DNA of 17,698 bases from Qipengyuania_B sp965214525 (GTDB lineage Bacteria; Pseudomonadota; Alphaproteobacteria; Sphingomonadales; Sphingomonadaceae), in the NCBI GenBank assembly GCA_965214525.1, contig CBDCCB010000005.1, forward strand, positions 1-17,698. Reading direction: 5' to 3'. The position numbers and the translations under genes are program-made. Positions 7,786 through 14,508 of this stretch are shown here, in pieces (position 1 is the stretch's first letter; each line of letters starts with the position of its first letter). A model generated the notes under the pieces. It did not search any database. It saw only the letters and a program-made list of their open reading frames with translations, and was not told the origin of the DNA.

Positions 7786-7846
7786 AGCCACCTGTTGGCT
7801 GGCGCAGCAGCGCCACCCTTTTATCCCCGTCGAACCCCCGCTATAG
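7786..7846 (+). promoter_or_regulatory. Candidate ftsE leader: tandem hairpins and CTATAG -10 box
   Basis: Two adjacent perfect inverted repeats lie between the divergent zinc-ribbon and ftsE genes: AGCCA/TGGCT (7786-7790, 7796-7800) and TGGCGC/GCGCCA (7800-7805, 7810-7815, loop AGCA). The second is followed by CCCTTTTAT. Downstream, CTATAG at 7841-7846 resembles an alphaproteobacterial -10 element, though the -35 region is poor. If the -10 is correct, the hairpins lie upstream of the transcript and are more likely operator-like DNA sites; otherwise they could form an attenuator. Confidence 0.3.
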
Positions 7847-7884
7847 GCCCAGGCGATGTTGACGCTGGCGTTCCCGACCGGCCC

Positions 7885-8634
7885 ATGCGGGGCGATGGCT
7901 TGAGCAAGGGCACCGAGGAGGTGGTGCGGTTCGACAATGTCGGATTGCGCTATGGCGCGGAACGCGAGGTGCTCAGCGACCTGTCATTCAGCCTGTATGC
8001 CAGCCGGTTCTATTTCCTTACAGGCGCCAGCGGGGCGGGGAAGACCTCGCTTCTCAAATTGCTGTATCTTGCGCAGCGGCCGTCGCGCGGGGCGGTGACG
8101 CTGTTCGGCAACGACATGGTATTGCTCAGGCGCGAGAAACTGTCGCCGTTCCGCCGCCGGATGGGAGTGGTGTTTCAGGATTTCAGGCTGGTGGAACACA
8201 TGACTGCGTTCGACAACGTGGCGCTTCCGCTGCGGGTGACGGGGGTGAAGGAGCAAGCGTTGCAGGGGCCGGTCAACGACATGCTTGACTGGGTTGGATT
8301 GTCGCACCGTGCGCAGGCGCGCCCGCCCACGCTGTCGGGCGGGGAACAACAGCGCATCGCCATCGCGCGTGCGGTTATCGCCAAGCCCGATCTTCTGGTG
8401 GCGGACGAACCGACCGGCAATGTCGATCCGGAAATGTCGCTGCGGCTGGTAAACCTGTTTGCCGCGTTGAACGATCTGGGCACGACGGTCGTCATGGCGA
8501 CCCACGATGTGCGGTTGCTTCGCGAAGTGCCGGATTCGTTGATCATGCGCCTCGACAAGGGCAGGCTGCTCGATCCGACCGGCGCGCTGAGATACCCGCC
8601 CCCGCGCGAAACGCGCAAGGCTGCAACCGCGTAG
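7885..8634 (+). CDS. ftsE: Cell division ATP-binding protein FtsE
   Basis: An ABC-type ATPase of about 249 residues. It shows Walker A GASGAGKTS, the Q-loop VVFQDFRLVEHMTAFDNVALPLR (typical of FtsE/LolD-like proteins), the signature LSGGEQQRIAIARA, Walker B LLVADEPTGNVDP and the switch His in MATHD. FtsE works with the membrane protein FtsX at the division site. In other bacteria the pair regulates periplasmic peptidoglycan hydrolases through ATP-driven conformational change rather than transport. The adjacent downstream ftsX confirms the assignment. The frame is open from a TTG at 7795, but the ATPase fold starts at about 7925, so ATG 7885 is preferred; TTG 7900 is an alternative that would overlap the stop of a short leader frame (7856-7903). 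Neither has a good ribosome site. Confidence 0.93.
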   Translation: MRGDGLSKGTEEVVRFDNVGLRYGAEREVLSDLSFSLYASRFYFLTGASGAGKTSLLKLLYLAQRPSRGAVTLFGNDMVLLRREKLSPFRRRMGVVFQDFRLVEHMTAFDNVALPLRVTGVKEQALQGPVNDMLDWVGLSHRAQARPPTLSGGEQQRIAIARAVIAKPDLLVADEPTGNVDPEMSLRLVNLFAALNDLGTTVVMATHDVRLLREVPDSLIMRLDKGRLLDPTGALRYPPPRETRKAATA

Positions 8635-8635
8635 G

Positions 8636-9568
8636 ATGAGCAATGTGCCCGCCATCGCCGGTCCGCGAAGCGGGGCGTGGCGCCGATGGCGATGGCACCG
8701 AACGGCGCCCGTTCTCCTGCGGGCGGGGCCGGCGGGGCCGATGTTATGGGTTCTGGCCATCATGGTGTCCCTCGTGATGTTGGCGTTGGGCGCGATGTTG
8801 GCGTTGGGCGCGGCAATCGATAGCCAGCGCGCGCGGCTGGATGCCTCGGCGATGGTACAGATCGTCATTGCAGACAGAACCGCGCGGGACGCGGCCGCGC
8901 AGCGCATCGCCACGGCGCTGCAGCAGGACGAGGGCGTCGCGGCTGTCCGGATCGTGCCGCAAACCGAATTGCAGGCGCTGCTCGAACCATGGCTTGGCGG
9001 CCTGGCGAACACTGATAGCGTGCCGATACCAGCCTTGATCGACGTAACGTTGCGGCCGAACATCGAGGAGGAAGATCGGCAACGGCTATCGCGCAAGGTG
9101 ACAGGCATCAGCGGGCAGACACGGTTCGACAGCCAATCCGCATGGCTCCAACCGGTTTACGACGCGCTTGCATCGCTGCGCTATGTCGCCCTATCGGTCG
9201 TTGTGTTCCTGATCGGTCTTTCACTGATGGCGGTCTGGCTCGCGACCCGCAACGCATTGACTGCGAACTGGAAAAACATCGAAGTGGTGCATTTGTTGGG
9301 CGGGGACGACAAGCAGATCGCGGGCCTTTTCCAGCATACGCTGCTGCGCGACGCGGTGCTGGGCAGCATCATCGGCTATGCGATCGGGCTCGCTTCATTG
9401 CTGTTCCTTCGCAGCCAGTTCGCCGCACTCGACATGGGCGTGACCACCGGCGGCAGCCTCGACGAAGACGCGTGGGTCGGCTTGCTGATCGTTCCTGCGC
9501 TGGCCGTGGCGAGCGTCGTCCTCACTGCCCGGTTGGCGGTCGTGTCCGCGCTGAGGCGCATGCTGTGA
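8636..9568 (+). CDS. ftsX: Cell division protein FtsX
   Basis: 310 residues with the FtsX layout: a short basic N-terminal tail, a first membrane segment (about 36-60), a periplasmic domain (about 62-180, with VQIVIADRTARDAAAQRIATALQ and a later SAWLQPVYDAL), then three more membrane segments (about 182-204, 240-262, 283-303). The cytoplasmic loop NWKNIEVVHLLGGDDKQIAGLFQ is the FtsX/permease signature that contacts FtsE. The start codon lies one base after the ftsE stop, so the two are translationally linked. Unusual is a tandem in-frame 18-base duplication (8777-8812) that lengthens the first membrane segment by MLALGA. The ydcF-like gene begins inside its last codons. Confidence 0.93.
   Translation: MSNVPAIAGPRSGAWRRWRWHRTAPVLLRAGPAGPMLWVLAIMVSLVMLALGAMLALGAAIDSQRARLDASAMVQIVIADRTARDAAAQRIATALQQDEGVAAVRIVPQTELQALLEPWLGGLANTDSVPIPALIDVTLRPNIEEEDRQRLSRKVTGISGQTRFDSQSAWLQPVYDALASLRYVALSVVVFLIGLSLMAVWLATRNALTANWKNIEVVHLLGGDDKQIAGLFQHTLLRDAVLGSIIGYAIGLASLLFLRSQFAALDMGVTTGGSLDEDAWVGLLIVPALAVASVVLTARLAVVSALRRML
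8777..8812 (+). repeat. Tandem 18-base direct repeat within ftsX
   Basis: Two identical copies of ATGTTGGCGTTGGGCGCG stand head to tail (8777-8794 and 8795-8812). They are in frame and encode MLALGA twice in the first transmembrane helix of FtsX. Copies are identical at every base, which suggests a recent duplication or ongoing slippage rather than an old protein repeat. Confidence 0.95.
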
Positions 9569-10095
9569 TCGCGAGGATATCCGCAGCCCTGCTGCTGATG
9601 TGGTTGCTGGGCTTCGTGTGGTTCGCGGTTGCCCTTCCGCAGCCGGTTGGAGATTTGACGACCGACGCGGTCATCGTCCCAACCGGTGGAGCCGGCCGGA
9701 TCGAGCGCGGCCTGGAAATACTCGATGCCGGGCTCGCCAGGGAAATGTTCGTGTCGGGGGTGGATCGGGAAGTAAAGCCGGGCGAGTTCGAAGACCAGTT
9801 CAATGTGCAATCCGCCAAGATGCGTTGCTGCGTCACGCTGGGTTATGCAGCCGTCGATACGCGATCGAACGCAAAGGAAGCAGCGCAATGGGTCAGGGAG
9901 CGGGGCTACGGCACCGTTCGCCTCGTCACGACGGATTGGCACATGCGGCGAGCGCGATCGGAGTTTCGCAATGCCCTGCCCAAGGAAATCGCGATGGAGG
10001 CAGATGCGGTCGGCTCGAACCCCGCGCTGGGGGTGCTGTTCCTCGAATACAACAAGTTTCTTGCCAATGAGCTATGGCGGCGGATCGGTAGCTAG
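9565..10095 (+). CDS. YdcF-like (DUF218) membrane-anchored protein
   Basis: 176 residues from a GTG start overlapping the ftsX stop (GTGA, 4 bases), with GAGG 8 bases upstream. An N-terminal hydrophobic helix (about 5-25, LLLMWLLGFVWFAVALP) anchors a DUF218 domain. Motifs seen are DAVIVPTGGAGRIERGLEIL at the start of the fold, the MFVSG strand, VDTRSNAKEAAQW and the late motif LVTTDWHMRRARSEF. DUF218 proteins include YdcF and SanA and are linked to envelope integrity; YdcF binds S-adenosylmethionine in vitro, but no reaction is established. The frame is open further upstream over ftsX but that is a shadow. Position between ftsX and an acyltransferase fits an envelope function. The fold call is firm; the function is open. 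Confidence 0.87.
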   Translation: MIARISAALLLMWLLGFVWFAVALPQPVGDLTTDAVIVPTGGAGRIERGLEILDAGLAREMFVSGVDREVKPGEFEDQFNVQSAKMRCCVTLGYAAVDTRSNAKEAAQWVRERGYGTVRLVTTDWHMRRARSEFRNALPKEIAMEADAVGSNPALGVLFLEYNKFLANELWRRIGS

Positions 10096-10098
10096 GCG

Positions 10099-10800
10099 AT
10101 GGTGTGGCTGCGCAATGCCGCGTTCTACGGTGCATTCTACAGCGGCAGCATCGTCTTCACGTTGCTCGCGCTGGCTACATACCCGTTCTCGTCGGCAATC
10201 TCCCACGTGATCGTGCGGGGGTGGAGCGGCTTTCACCGTTGGTGCGTCGTGCATCTGCTCGGCTGCGAAGTGGTGATCGACGGGATCCTGCCGAACGAGC
10301 CGGTGCTATTCGCGATCAAGCATGAGAGCTTCTTCGAAGCGATCGACATGCCGTATCTGCTGCGCATGCCAAGCGTATTTGCAAAGCAGGAATTGTTCTC
10401 CATTCCGTTCTGGGGGAAGGCGGCCCGGGCCTACGGCCTCATCCCGGTGGAACGGCAGGCGGGCGCGCGCACCTTGCGCACGATGATCAGGGAAGCGAAG
10501 GAAATGGTAGCGGCGGGGCGTCCGCTGGTGATCTTCCCGGAAGGCGGGCGTGTTCCGCACGGGACCGCGCCGCCGCTCCAATCGGGTTTTGCCGGGCTGT
10601 ACAAGATGATGAACCTGCCGGTGGTTCCGGTCGCGATCAATAGCGGCCCGGCCTATCATCGGCGATGGAAACGCACCGGGCGTATCGTTTACAGGGTCGG
10701 GCAACGCATCGAACCGGGTTTGCCAAGGGACGACATCGAGTTGCAGGTGCGCGATGCGATCAACGCGCTTAACACCAAACCGGAAGGAGCACTGCCATGA
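10099..10800 (+). CDS. PlsC-like 1-acyl-sn-glycerol-3-phosphate acyltransferase
   Basis: 233 residues with one N-terminal membrane segment (about 13-38) and a PlsC/LPLAT domain. Motif I is KHESFFE (His75, Glu80), so HX4E replaces the usual HX4D; the HX4E form is seen in other PlsC relatives. Motif II is GLIPVERQ (113-120), motif III is FPEGGR (146-151, usually FPEGTR) and motif IV is VPVAINSG. The expected reaction is acylation of lysophosphatidic acid to phosphatidic acid in phospholipid synthesis, at the inner face of the cytoplasmic membrane; another lysophospholipid acceptor is possible. It starts 3 bases after the ydcF-like stop and its end overlaps the frmA start (ATGA). Confidence 0.87.
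   Translation: MVWLRNAAFYGAFYSGSIVFTLLALATYPFSSAISHVIVRGWSGFHRWCVVHLLGCEVVIDGILPNEPVLFAIKHESFFEAIDMPYLLRMPSVFAKQELFSIPFWGKAARAYGLIPVERQAGARTLRTMIREAKEMVAAGRPLVIFPEGGRVPHGTAPPLQSGFAGLYKMMNLPVVPVAINSGPAYHRRWKRTGRIVYRVGQRIEPGLPRDDIELQVRDAINALNTKPEGALP
10782..10789 (+). promoter_or_regulatory. Strong ribosome binding site of frmA inside plsC-like gene
   Basis: GGAAGGAG ends 7 bases before ATG 10797 and lies in the last codons of the acyltransferase gene. It is the strongest ribosome site in the run from ftsE to fghA, suggesting higher translation of the dehydrogenase than of its upstream neighbours. Confidence 0.7.
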
Positions 10801-11903
10801 AGTCGCGTGCCGCTGTGGCTTTTGAAGCCAGACAGCCGTTGGAAATCGTCGAAGTCGATCTGGAAGGCCCCAAAGCAGGAGAAGTGCTGGTCGAAGTGAA
10901 GGCGACCGGCCTTTGCCATACCGATGCATACACACTGTCCGGCAAGGATTCCGAAGGCTTGTTCCCGGTGATCCTGGGTCATGAAGGCGCAGGGATCGTG
11001 CGCGAAGCGGGTCCGGGCGTCACGTCGGTGAAGGCCGGCGACCACGTCATTCCGCTCTACACGCCCGAATGCCGGCAATGCGAAATGTGCCTTAGCGCGA
11101 AGACCAATCTGTGCAGCGCGATCCGCGACACCCAGGGGCGCGGGGTCATGCCCGACGGGACCAGCCGGTTCAGCTATAAGGGGCAGATGATCCACCATTA
11201 CATGGGCTGCTCGACCTTCTCCAACTTCACCGTCCTGCCTGAAATCGCGGTCGCCAAGGTCCGCGCGGACGCTCCGTTCGACACCACGTGTTATATCGGG
11301 TGCGGGGTCACGACCGGGGTCGGAGCGGTGGTCAACACGGCCCAGGTGAAGCCGGGCGACAGTGTGGCGGTGTTCGGGCTGGGCGGAATTGGCCTGAACG
11401 TGATCCAGGGCGCCAAGCTTGCCGGTGCGGGCACAATTATCGGCGTCGACCTTAACCCGGACCGCGAGCAATGGGGGCGGAAGTTCGGCATGACGCATTT
11501 CGTCAACCCCGGCGATGTTGGCGACGTGGTCGAAGCCATCGTCAACATGACCGGCGGCGGCGTCGACTACAGCTTTGAATGCATCGGCAACACGCACGTC
11601 ATGCGCCAAGCACTCGAATGCTGCCACAAGGGCTGGGGAACCAGCATCATCATCGGTGTCGCCGAAGCGGGTGCCACGATCGAAACGCGGCCGTTTCAGC
11701 TCGTGACTGGGCGCAACTGGCGCGGCACGGCGTTTGGCGGCGCGCGCGGCCGCACCGATGTACCCCGGATCGTCGATTGGTACATGGATGGCAGGATCGC
11801 CATCGACCCGCTCATCACGCATCGCCTGAACCTGGACGAGATCAATGACGGCTTCGATTTGATGCACCGCGGTGAAAGCATTCGTAGCGTGGTAATCTAT
11901 TGA
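10797..11903 (+). CDS. frmA: S-(hydroxymethyl)glutathione dehydrogenase / class III alcohol dehydrogenase
   Basis: 368 residues, full length for glutathione-dependent formaldehyde dehydrogenase (also named adhC, adhI or gfa). It oxidises S-hydroxymethylglutathione, formed from formaldehyde and glutathione, to S-formylglutathione with NAD+ in the cytoplasm, and can reduce S-nitrosoglutathione. Catalytic zinc ligands are C40, H62 and C169 with GHEGAG at 61-66. Structural zinc ligands are C92, C95, C98 and C106. The nucleotide fold has GLGGIG (194-199) and Asp218 of IIGVDLNPD, which selects NAD. The class III signature MPDGTSRFS is present. The start overlaps the upstream stop by 4 bases and has a strong ribosome site. 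The downstream cupin and S-formylglutathione hydrolase complete the pathway. No formaldehyde-responsive repressor gene (frmR type) is seen in the window. Confidence 0.96.
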   Translation: MKSRAAVAFEARQPLEIVEVDLEGPKAGEVLVEVKATGLCHTDAYTLSGKDSEGLFPVILGHEGAGIVREAGPGVTSVKAGDHVIPLYTPECRQCEMCLSAKTNLCSAIRDTQGRGVMPDGTSRFSYKGQMIHHYMGCSTFSNFTVLPEIAVAKVRADAPFDTTCYIGCGVTTGVGAVVNTAQVKPGDSVAVFGLGGIGLNVIQGAKLAGAGTIIGVDLNPDREQWGRKFGMTHFVNPGDVGDVVEAIVNMTGGGVDYSFECIGNTHVMRQALECCHKGWGTSIIIGVAEAGATIETRPFQLVTGRNWRGTAFGGARGRTDVPRIVDWYMDGRIAIDPLITHRLNLDEINDGFDLMHRGESIRSVVIY

Positions 11904-12256
11904 TGGCCGGCAAGATTAATCTGCAAGAGAAACTCGCCAACTTTTCGCAGCAATGGGCACCGCGCATCGTCGCCCGGTATGAAGGGCACGAGGTGCGTAT
12001 CGCCAAGCTGCAGGGCGAGTTCGGCTGGCACAGTCATACCCATGACGAACTGTTCATGGTCCTGTCGGGGACGCTGGAGATCGACCTGCACGATCGGACC
12101 GAGGTGCTTGAAGAGGGCGAGCTTATCGTCATCCCGCGCGGCACCGAGCATCGCCCCGCCGCCCGTAATGGCGAGGTTCACGCATTGCTGCTCGATCCGG
12201 CAGACAGCCCCAATACCGGCGATCCGGCGACGGCCACCCGGGCGGTGGAGGCATGA
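11903..12256 (+). CDS. Small cupin-domain protein
   Basis: 117 residues forming a single cupin barrel. Motif 1 reads HSHTHDELFMVLSG, matching the HxH-x(3,4)-E-x6-G pattern, and motif 2 reads GELIVIPRGTEHRPAARN, matching G-x5-P-x-G-x2-H. These give a complete set of metal ligands, so an Fe, Mn, Ni or Zn site is likely. The start ATG overlaps the last base of the frmA stop (TGATG); a TTG three bases earlier is the only alternative. It sits between the two formaldehyde-detoxification enzymes and is translationally coupled to both. I know of no established function for this cupin. It could help formation or handling of the glutathione adducts, or bind another small ligand; that is inference from position only. 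Confidence 0.85.
   Translation: MAGKINLQEKLANFSQQWAPRIVARYEGHEVRIAKLQGEFGWHSHTHDELFMVLSGTLEIDLHDRTEVLEEGELIVIPRGTEHRPAARNGEVHALLLDPADSPNTGDPATATRAVEA
12247..12251 (+). promoter_or_regulatory. Ribosome binding site deciding the fghA start
   Basis: GGAGG at 12247-12251 is only 1 base from ATG 12253 but 7 bases from ATG 12259. Spacing therefore favours initiation at 12259, giving METVSANK, over the two-residue-longer form. Confidence 0.55.
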
Positions 12257-12258
12257 GC

Positions 12259-13095
12259 ATGGAGACTGTTTCAGCCAACAAGGCGCATGGCGGGATGCAG
12301 GGCGTCTATACGCATCGCTCGCAGGCAACCGGCACCGACATGACCTTCTCGGTCTTCGTGCCCGCGCATGCGCAAGGCGCCAGGATGCCGGTTCTCTGGT
12401 ATCTGTCCGGCCTTACTTGCACGCATGCCAACGTCACCGAGAAAGGCGAGTACCGTTCCGCTTGCGCTCAGCATGGCATCGTCTTCGTCGCGCCCGATAC
12501 CTCGCCCCGCGGTGACCATGTGCCCGATGCCGCCGAAGAATACGATTTCGGCAAGGGCGCCGGCTTCTACCTCGACGCGACGCAGCAACCCTGGGCGAAG
12601 CATTACAGGATGCGCTCCTATATCGAGGACGAGTTACCCGCCCTGCTTGCCGATGCGTTCCCGGTGGATCTGGCCAGGCAATCGCTGACGGGTCATTCGA
12701 TGGGCGGGCATGGCGCATTGACGATCGGATTGCGCAATGCCGCCCGCTTCCGCTCGATAAGCGCCTTTTCCCCGATCGTGGCACCCAGCTCGGTGCCATG
12801 GGGACAAAAGGCGTTCTCCCGCTATCTGGGCAAGGATGAAACCACCTGGACAGAATATGACGCAATTGCGCTGATCGAGGGCGGCGCGCGGCTGGACAAC
12901 CTGCTGATCGACCAAGGCACGGCGGATCAATTTCTGGACGAGCAGCTACAGACGGACCGGCTGCTTGCGGCGTGCGAACGCGCAGGGATGGACGCGACCA
13001 TCCGTATGCAGGAGGGGTACGACCATTCCTATTACTTCATCGCGACCTTCATGGCCGAGCATATCGACTGGCATGCGCGCTATCTGAGGGACTGA
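12259..13095 (+). CDS. fghA: S-formylglutathione hydrolase
   Basis: 278 residues (280 if started at 12253), the normal size for esterase D-type S-formylglutathione hydrolase, which releases formate and glutathione from S-formylglutathione. The oxyanion region LWYLSGLTCTHANVTEKGE and the PDTSPRG stretch are family signatures. The triad is Ser147 in TGHSMGGHGA, Asp223 in QGTADQFL and His256 in GYDHSYYF, numbered from 12259. The protein is cytoplasmic. It is the second enzyme of the pathway begun by frmA and the last gene of the seven-gene run. The next gene, hisC, points toward it, and no clear terminator lies in between. Confidence 0.95.
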   Translation: METVSANKAHGGMQGVYTHRSQATGTDMTFSVFVPAHAQGARMPVLWYLSGLTCTHANVTEKGEYRSACAQHGIVFVAPDTSPRGDHVPDAAEEYDFGKGAGFYLDATQQPWAKHYRMRSYIEDELPALLADAFPVDLARQSLTGHSMGGHGALTIGLRNAARFRSISAFSPIVAPSSVPWGQKAFSRYLGKDETTWTEYDAIALIEGGARLDNLLIDQGTADQFLDEQLQTDRLLAACERAGMDATIRMQEGYDHSYYFIATFMAEHIDWHARYLRD

Positions 13096-13341
13096 GATTT
13101 AGAACAGCTCGAACGCATCGCACAAGCCATCCCCCTTCCTCCCGATAACACCAGCCGATCGATAGCTGATCACTTGTCCGATCGCGGATGCGCGTTCGGC
13201 ATCTGCATCGTATTGCGAGCGTCCGGTTGCTGTTGATAGCTGCCCTGGTTTCATCCCGGAAGGCATTTGACAGGCTGACGACCGGTTGCAAACCGGAGCA
13301 GGCCGATTGCCAATAGGTCGCTTATCGCCGCTGCCGCGCAG
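13096..13341. other. Convergent gap between fghA and hisC
   Basis: 246 bases without a supported gene. The only clear structure is a compact inverted repeat, CCGGTT-GCA-AACCGG (13282-13296), symmetrical on both strands but not followed by a T run on either. Open frames here have no recognisable motif. The gap is longer than most others in this compact region. Confidence 0.4.
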
Positions 13342-14442
13342 TCAATTCGCGCTCACCACCAATGCGCGCAAGGCTTGCGCAATCCGGTCCATATCCGCGC
13401 GCCGCCCGATAGTGATGCGCAGCGCATCGGGCAGGCCCTGTCCCGGCAAGTGGCGCACGCTGTACCCCGCCTCTGCGATAGCTGCCAATGCCCGCTCGGC
13501 AGATATCGCTCCTTCGAACAGAACCAGCAGAAAGTTCGCCTCACTGGGCACGATGCGGACGCCATGATTGCCCAGTGCCGTCATCGCTTCGCCAAAACGC
13601 GCGCGTTCAGTGCGATTGTGCTCAGCCGAACGCTCGACGAAGGATTGATCCGCCAGCGCCGCCAGGGCGGCCCGCTGCCCGGCTGAAGTGACGTTGAATG
13701 GCCCGCGGATGCGGTTCAACGCATCGATCAGATGCGGCGCGCCCGTTGCCCAGCCGATCCGTTCTCCGGCCAGGCCGTAAATCTTGGAGAAGGTCCGCGT
13801 CACCAGTACGTTGCTGTGCCGATGCGCCAGTTGCAATCCGCCATCATCGCACCGGGCAGCCACATATTCGGCGTAGGCCTGGTCCAACACCAGCAGCACA
13901 TTGGCGGGCAGGCCACGGTGTAGGCTGGCGATCTGATCCCGTGACAGATAGGTGCCCGTCGGGTTGTTGGGATTGGCCAGGAAAACAACCTTGGTCTTCG
14001 GCGTGACCGCGCCCAGCAGCGTGTCGACATCGGTTGCGTAATCGCGCGCCGCCGCCGCCACCGGCTCCGCCCCGCAGCGGTGCGCGGCGATCTCGTACAG
14101 CGAGAAACTGTATTGGGTGAACAAAACCTCGTCGCCCGGTCCGGCAAAGGCCTGTGCGGCCAGGCCAAGCAGATCGCCCGACCCGGCGGCGCAGACGATG
14201 CAGGATGGTTCGATCCCATGCAGATCGCCAATGGCTTGCCGCAGTTCCAGCGCATCAGGATCGGGATAGCGCGCCGGGTCCGCCGGGTGCGCCAAAGCCG
14301 CCAGCACCCCCTCGCCGCATCCCAGGGGGTTCTCGTTCGCTGAAAGCTTGATGAGCGGCTGCCCGCCCGCCCCGCTCGATCGACCCGGAACATACGGATG
14401 GATTTTCGAAATCCACGGTTTGATCTGCGGGCCCAGCGTCAT
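13342..14442 (-). CDS. hisC: Histidinol-phosphate aminotransferase
   Basis: 366 residues, a fold-type I PLP aminotransferase. It converts imidazole-acetol phosphate to histidinol phosphate with glutamate in histidine synthesis, and in many bacteria also acts on aromatic amino-acid precursors. Visible are the N-terminal PWISKIHPYVPG, LSANENPLG, the cofactor-binding GSGDLLGLAAQAF, the NPNNPTGTYL turn, DQAYAEY (PLP-stacking Asp/Tyr) and the Schiff-base Lys220 in TRTFSKIYGLAGERIGW, followed by the C-terminal LRITIGRR. ATG 14442 is preferred because the conserved N-terminus begins there; ATG 14466, eight codons upstream, is possible. It is divergent from metX with only 42-66 bases between starts. 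Histidine genes are not clustered here, so it acts as an isolated biosynthetic gene. Confidence 0.93.
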   Translation of the reverse strand: MTLGPQIKPWISKIHPYVPGRSSGAGGQPLIKLSANENPLGCGEGVLAALAHPADPARYPDPDALELRQAIGDLHGIEPSCIVCAAGSGDLLGLAAQAFAGPGDEVLFTQYSFSLYEIAAHRCGAEPVAAAARDYATDVDTLLGAVTPKTKVVFLANPNNPTGTYLSRDQIASLHRGLPANVLLVLDQAYAEYVAARCDDGGLQLAHRHSNVLVTRTFSKIYGLAGERIGWATGAPHLIDALNRIRGPFNVTSAGQRAALAALADQSFVERSAEHNRTERARFGEAMTALGNHGVRIVPSEANFLLVLFEGAISAERALAAIAEAGYSVRHLPGQGLPDALRITIGRRADMDRIAQALRALVVSAN

Positions 14443-14448
14443 CGTGCG

Positions 14449-14496
14449 CTGATAACCCAAAACCATCCTTCGACAAGCGTTCGCCGAAAAGATAGG
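14449..14496. promoter_or_regulatory. Candidate overlapping divergent promoters of hisC and metX
   Basis: On the minus strand TTGTCG (14471-14476) and TATCAG (14449-14454) are 16 bases apart, placing transcription start near the hisC ATG at 14442, so the message could be leaderless. On the plus strand TTCGAC (14469-14474) and GATAGG (14491-14496) are also 16 bases apart, about 12 bases before the metX ATG. The two -35 elements overlap. Matches to the consensus are only moderate. Confidence 0.3.
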
Positions 14497-14508
14497 CGGG
14501 AACGACGC

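Noticed and set aside
13267..13295. TTGACA at 13267-13272 as a promoter
   Set aside because: No acceptable -10 element lies 16-18 bases downstream (the sequence there is AAACCG) and no plus-strand gene follows.
14441..14508. Possible SAM-II-type riboswitch upstream of metX (GCGCTGATAACC followed later by AAGCG)
   Set aside because: The stem-enclosed loop is longer than in the very length-constrained SAM-II class, the A-rich 3' pairing segment is absent, and the stretch reaches the hisC start region on the other strand.
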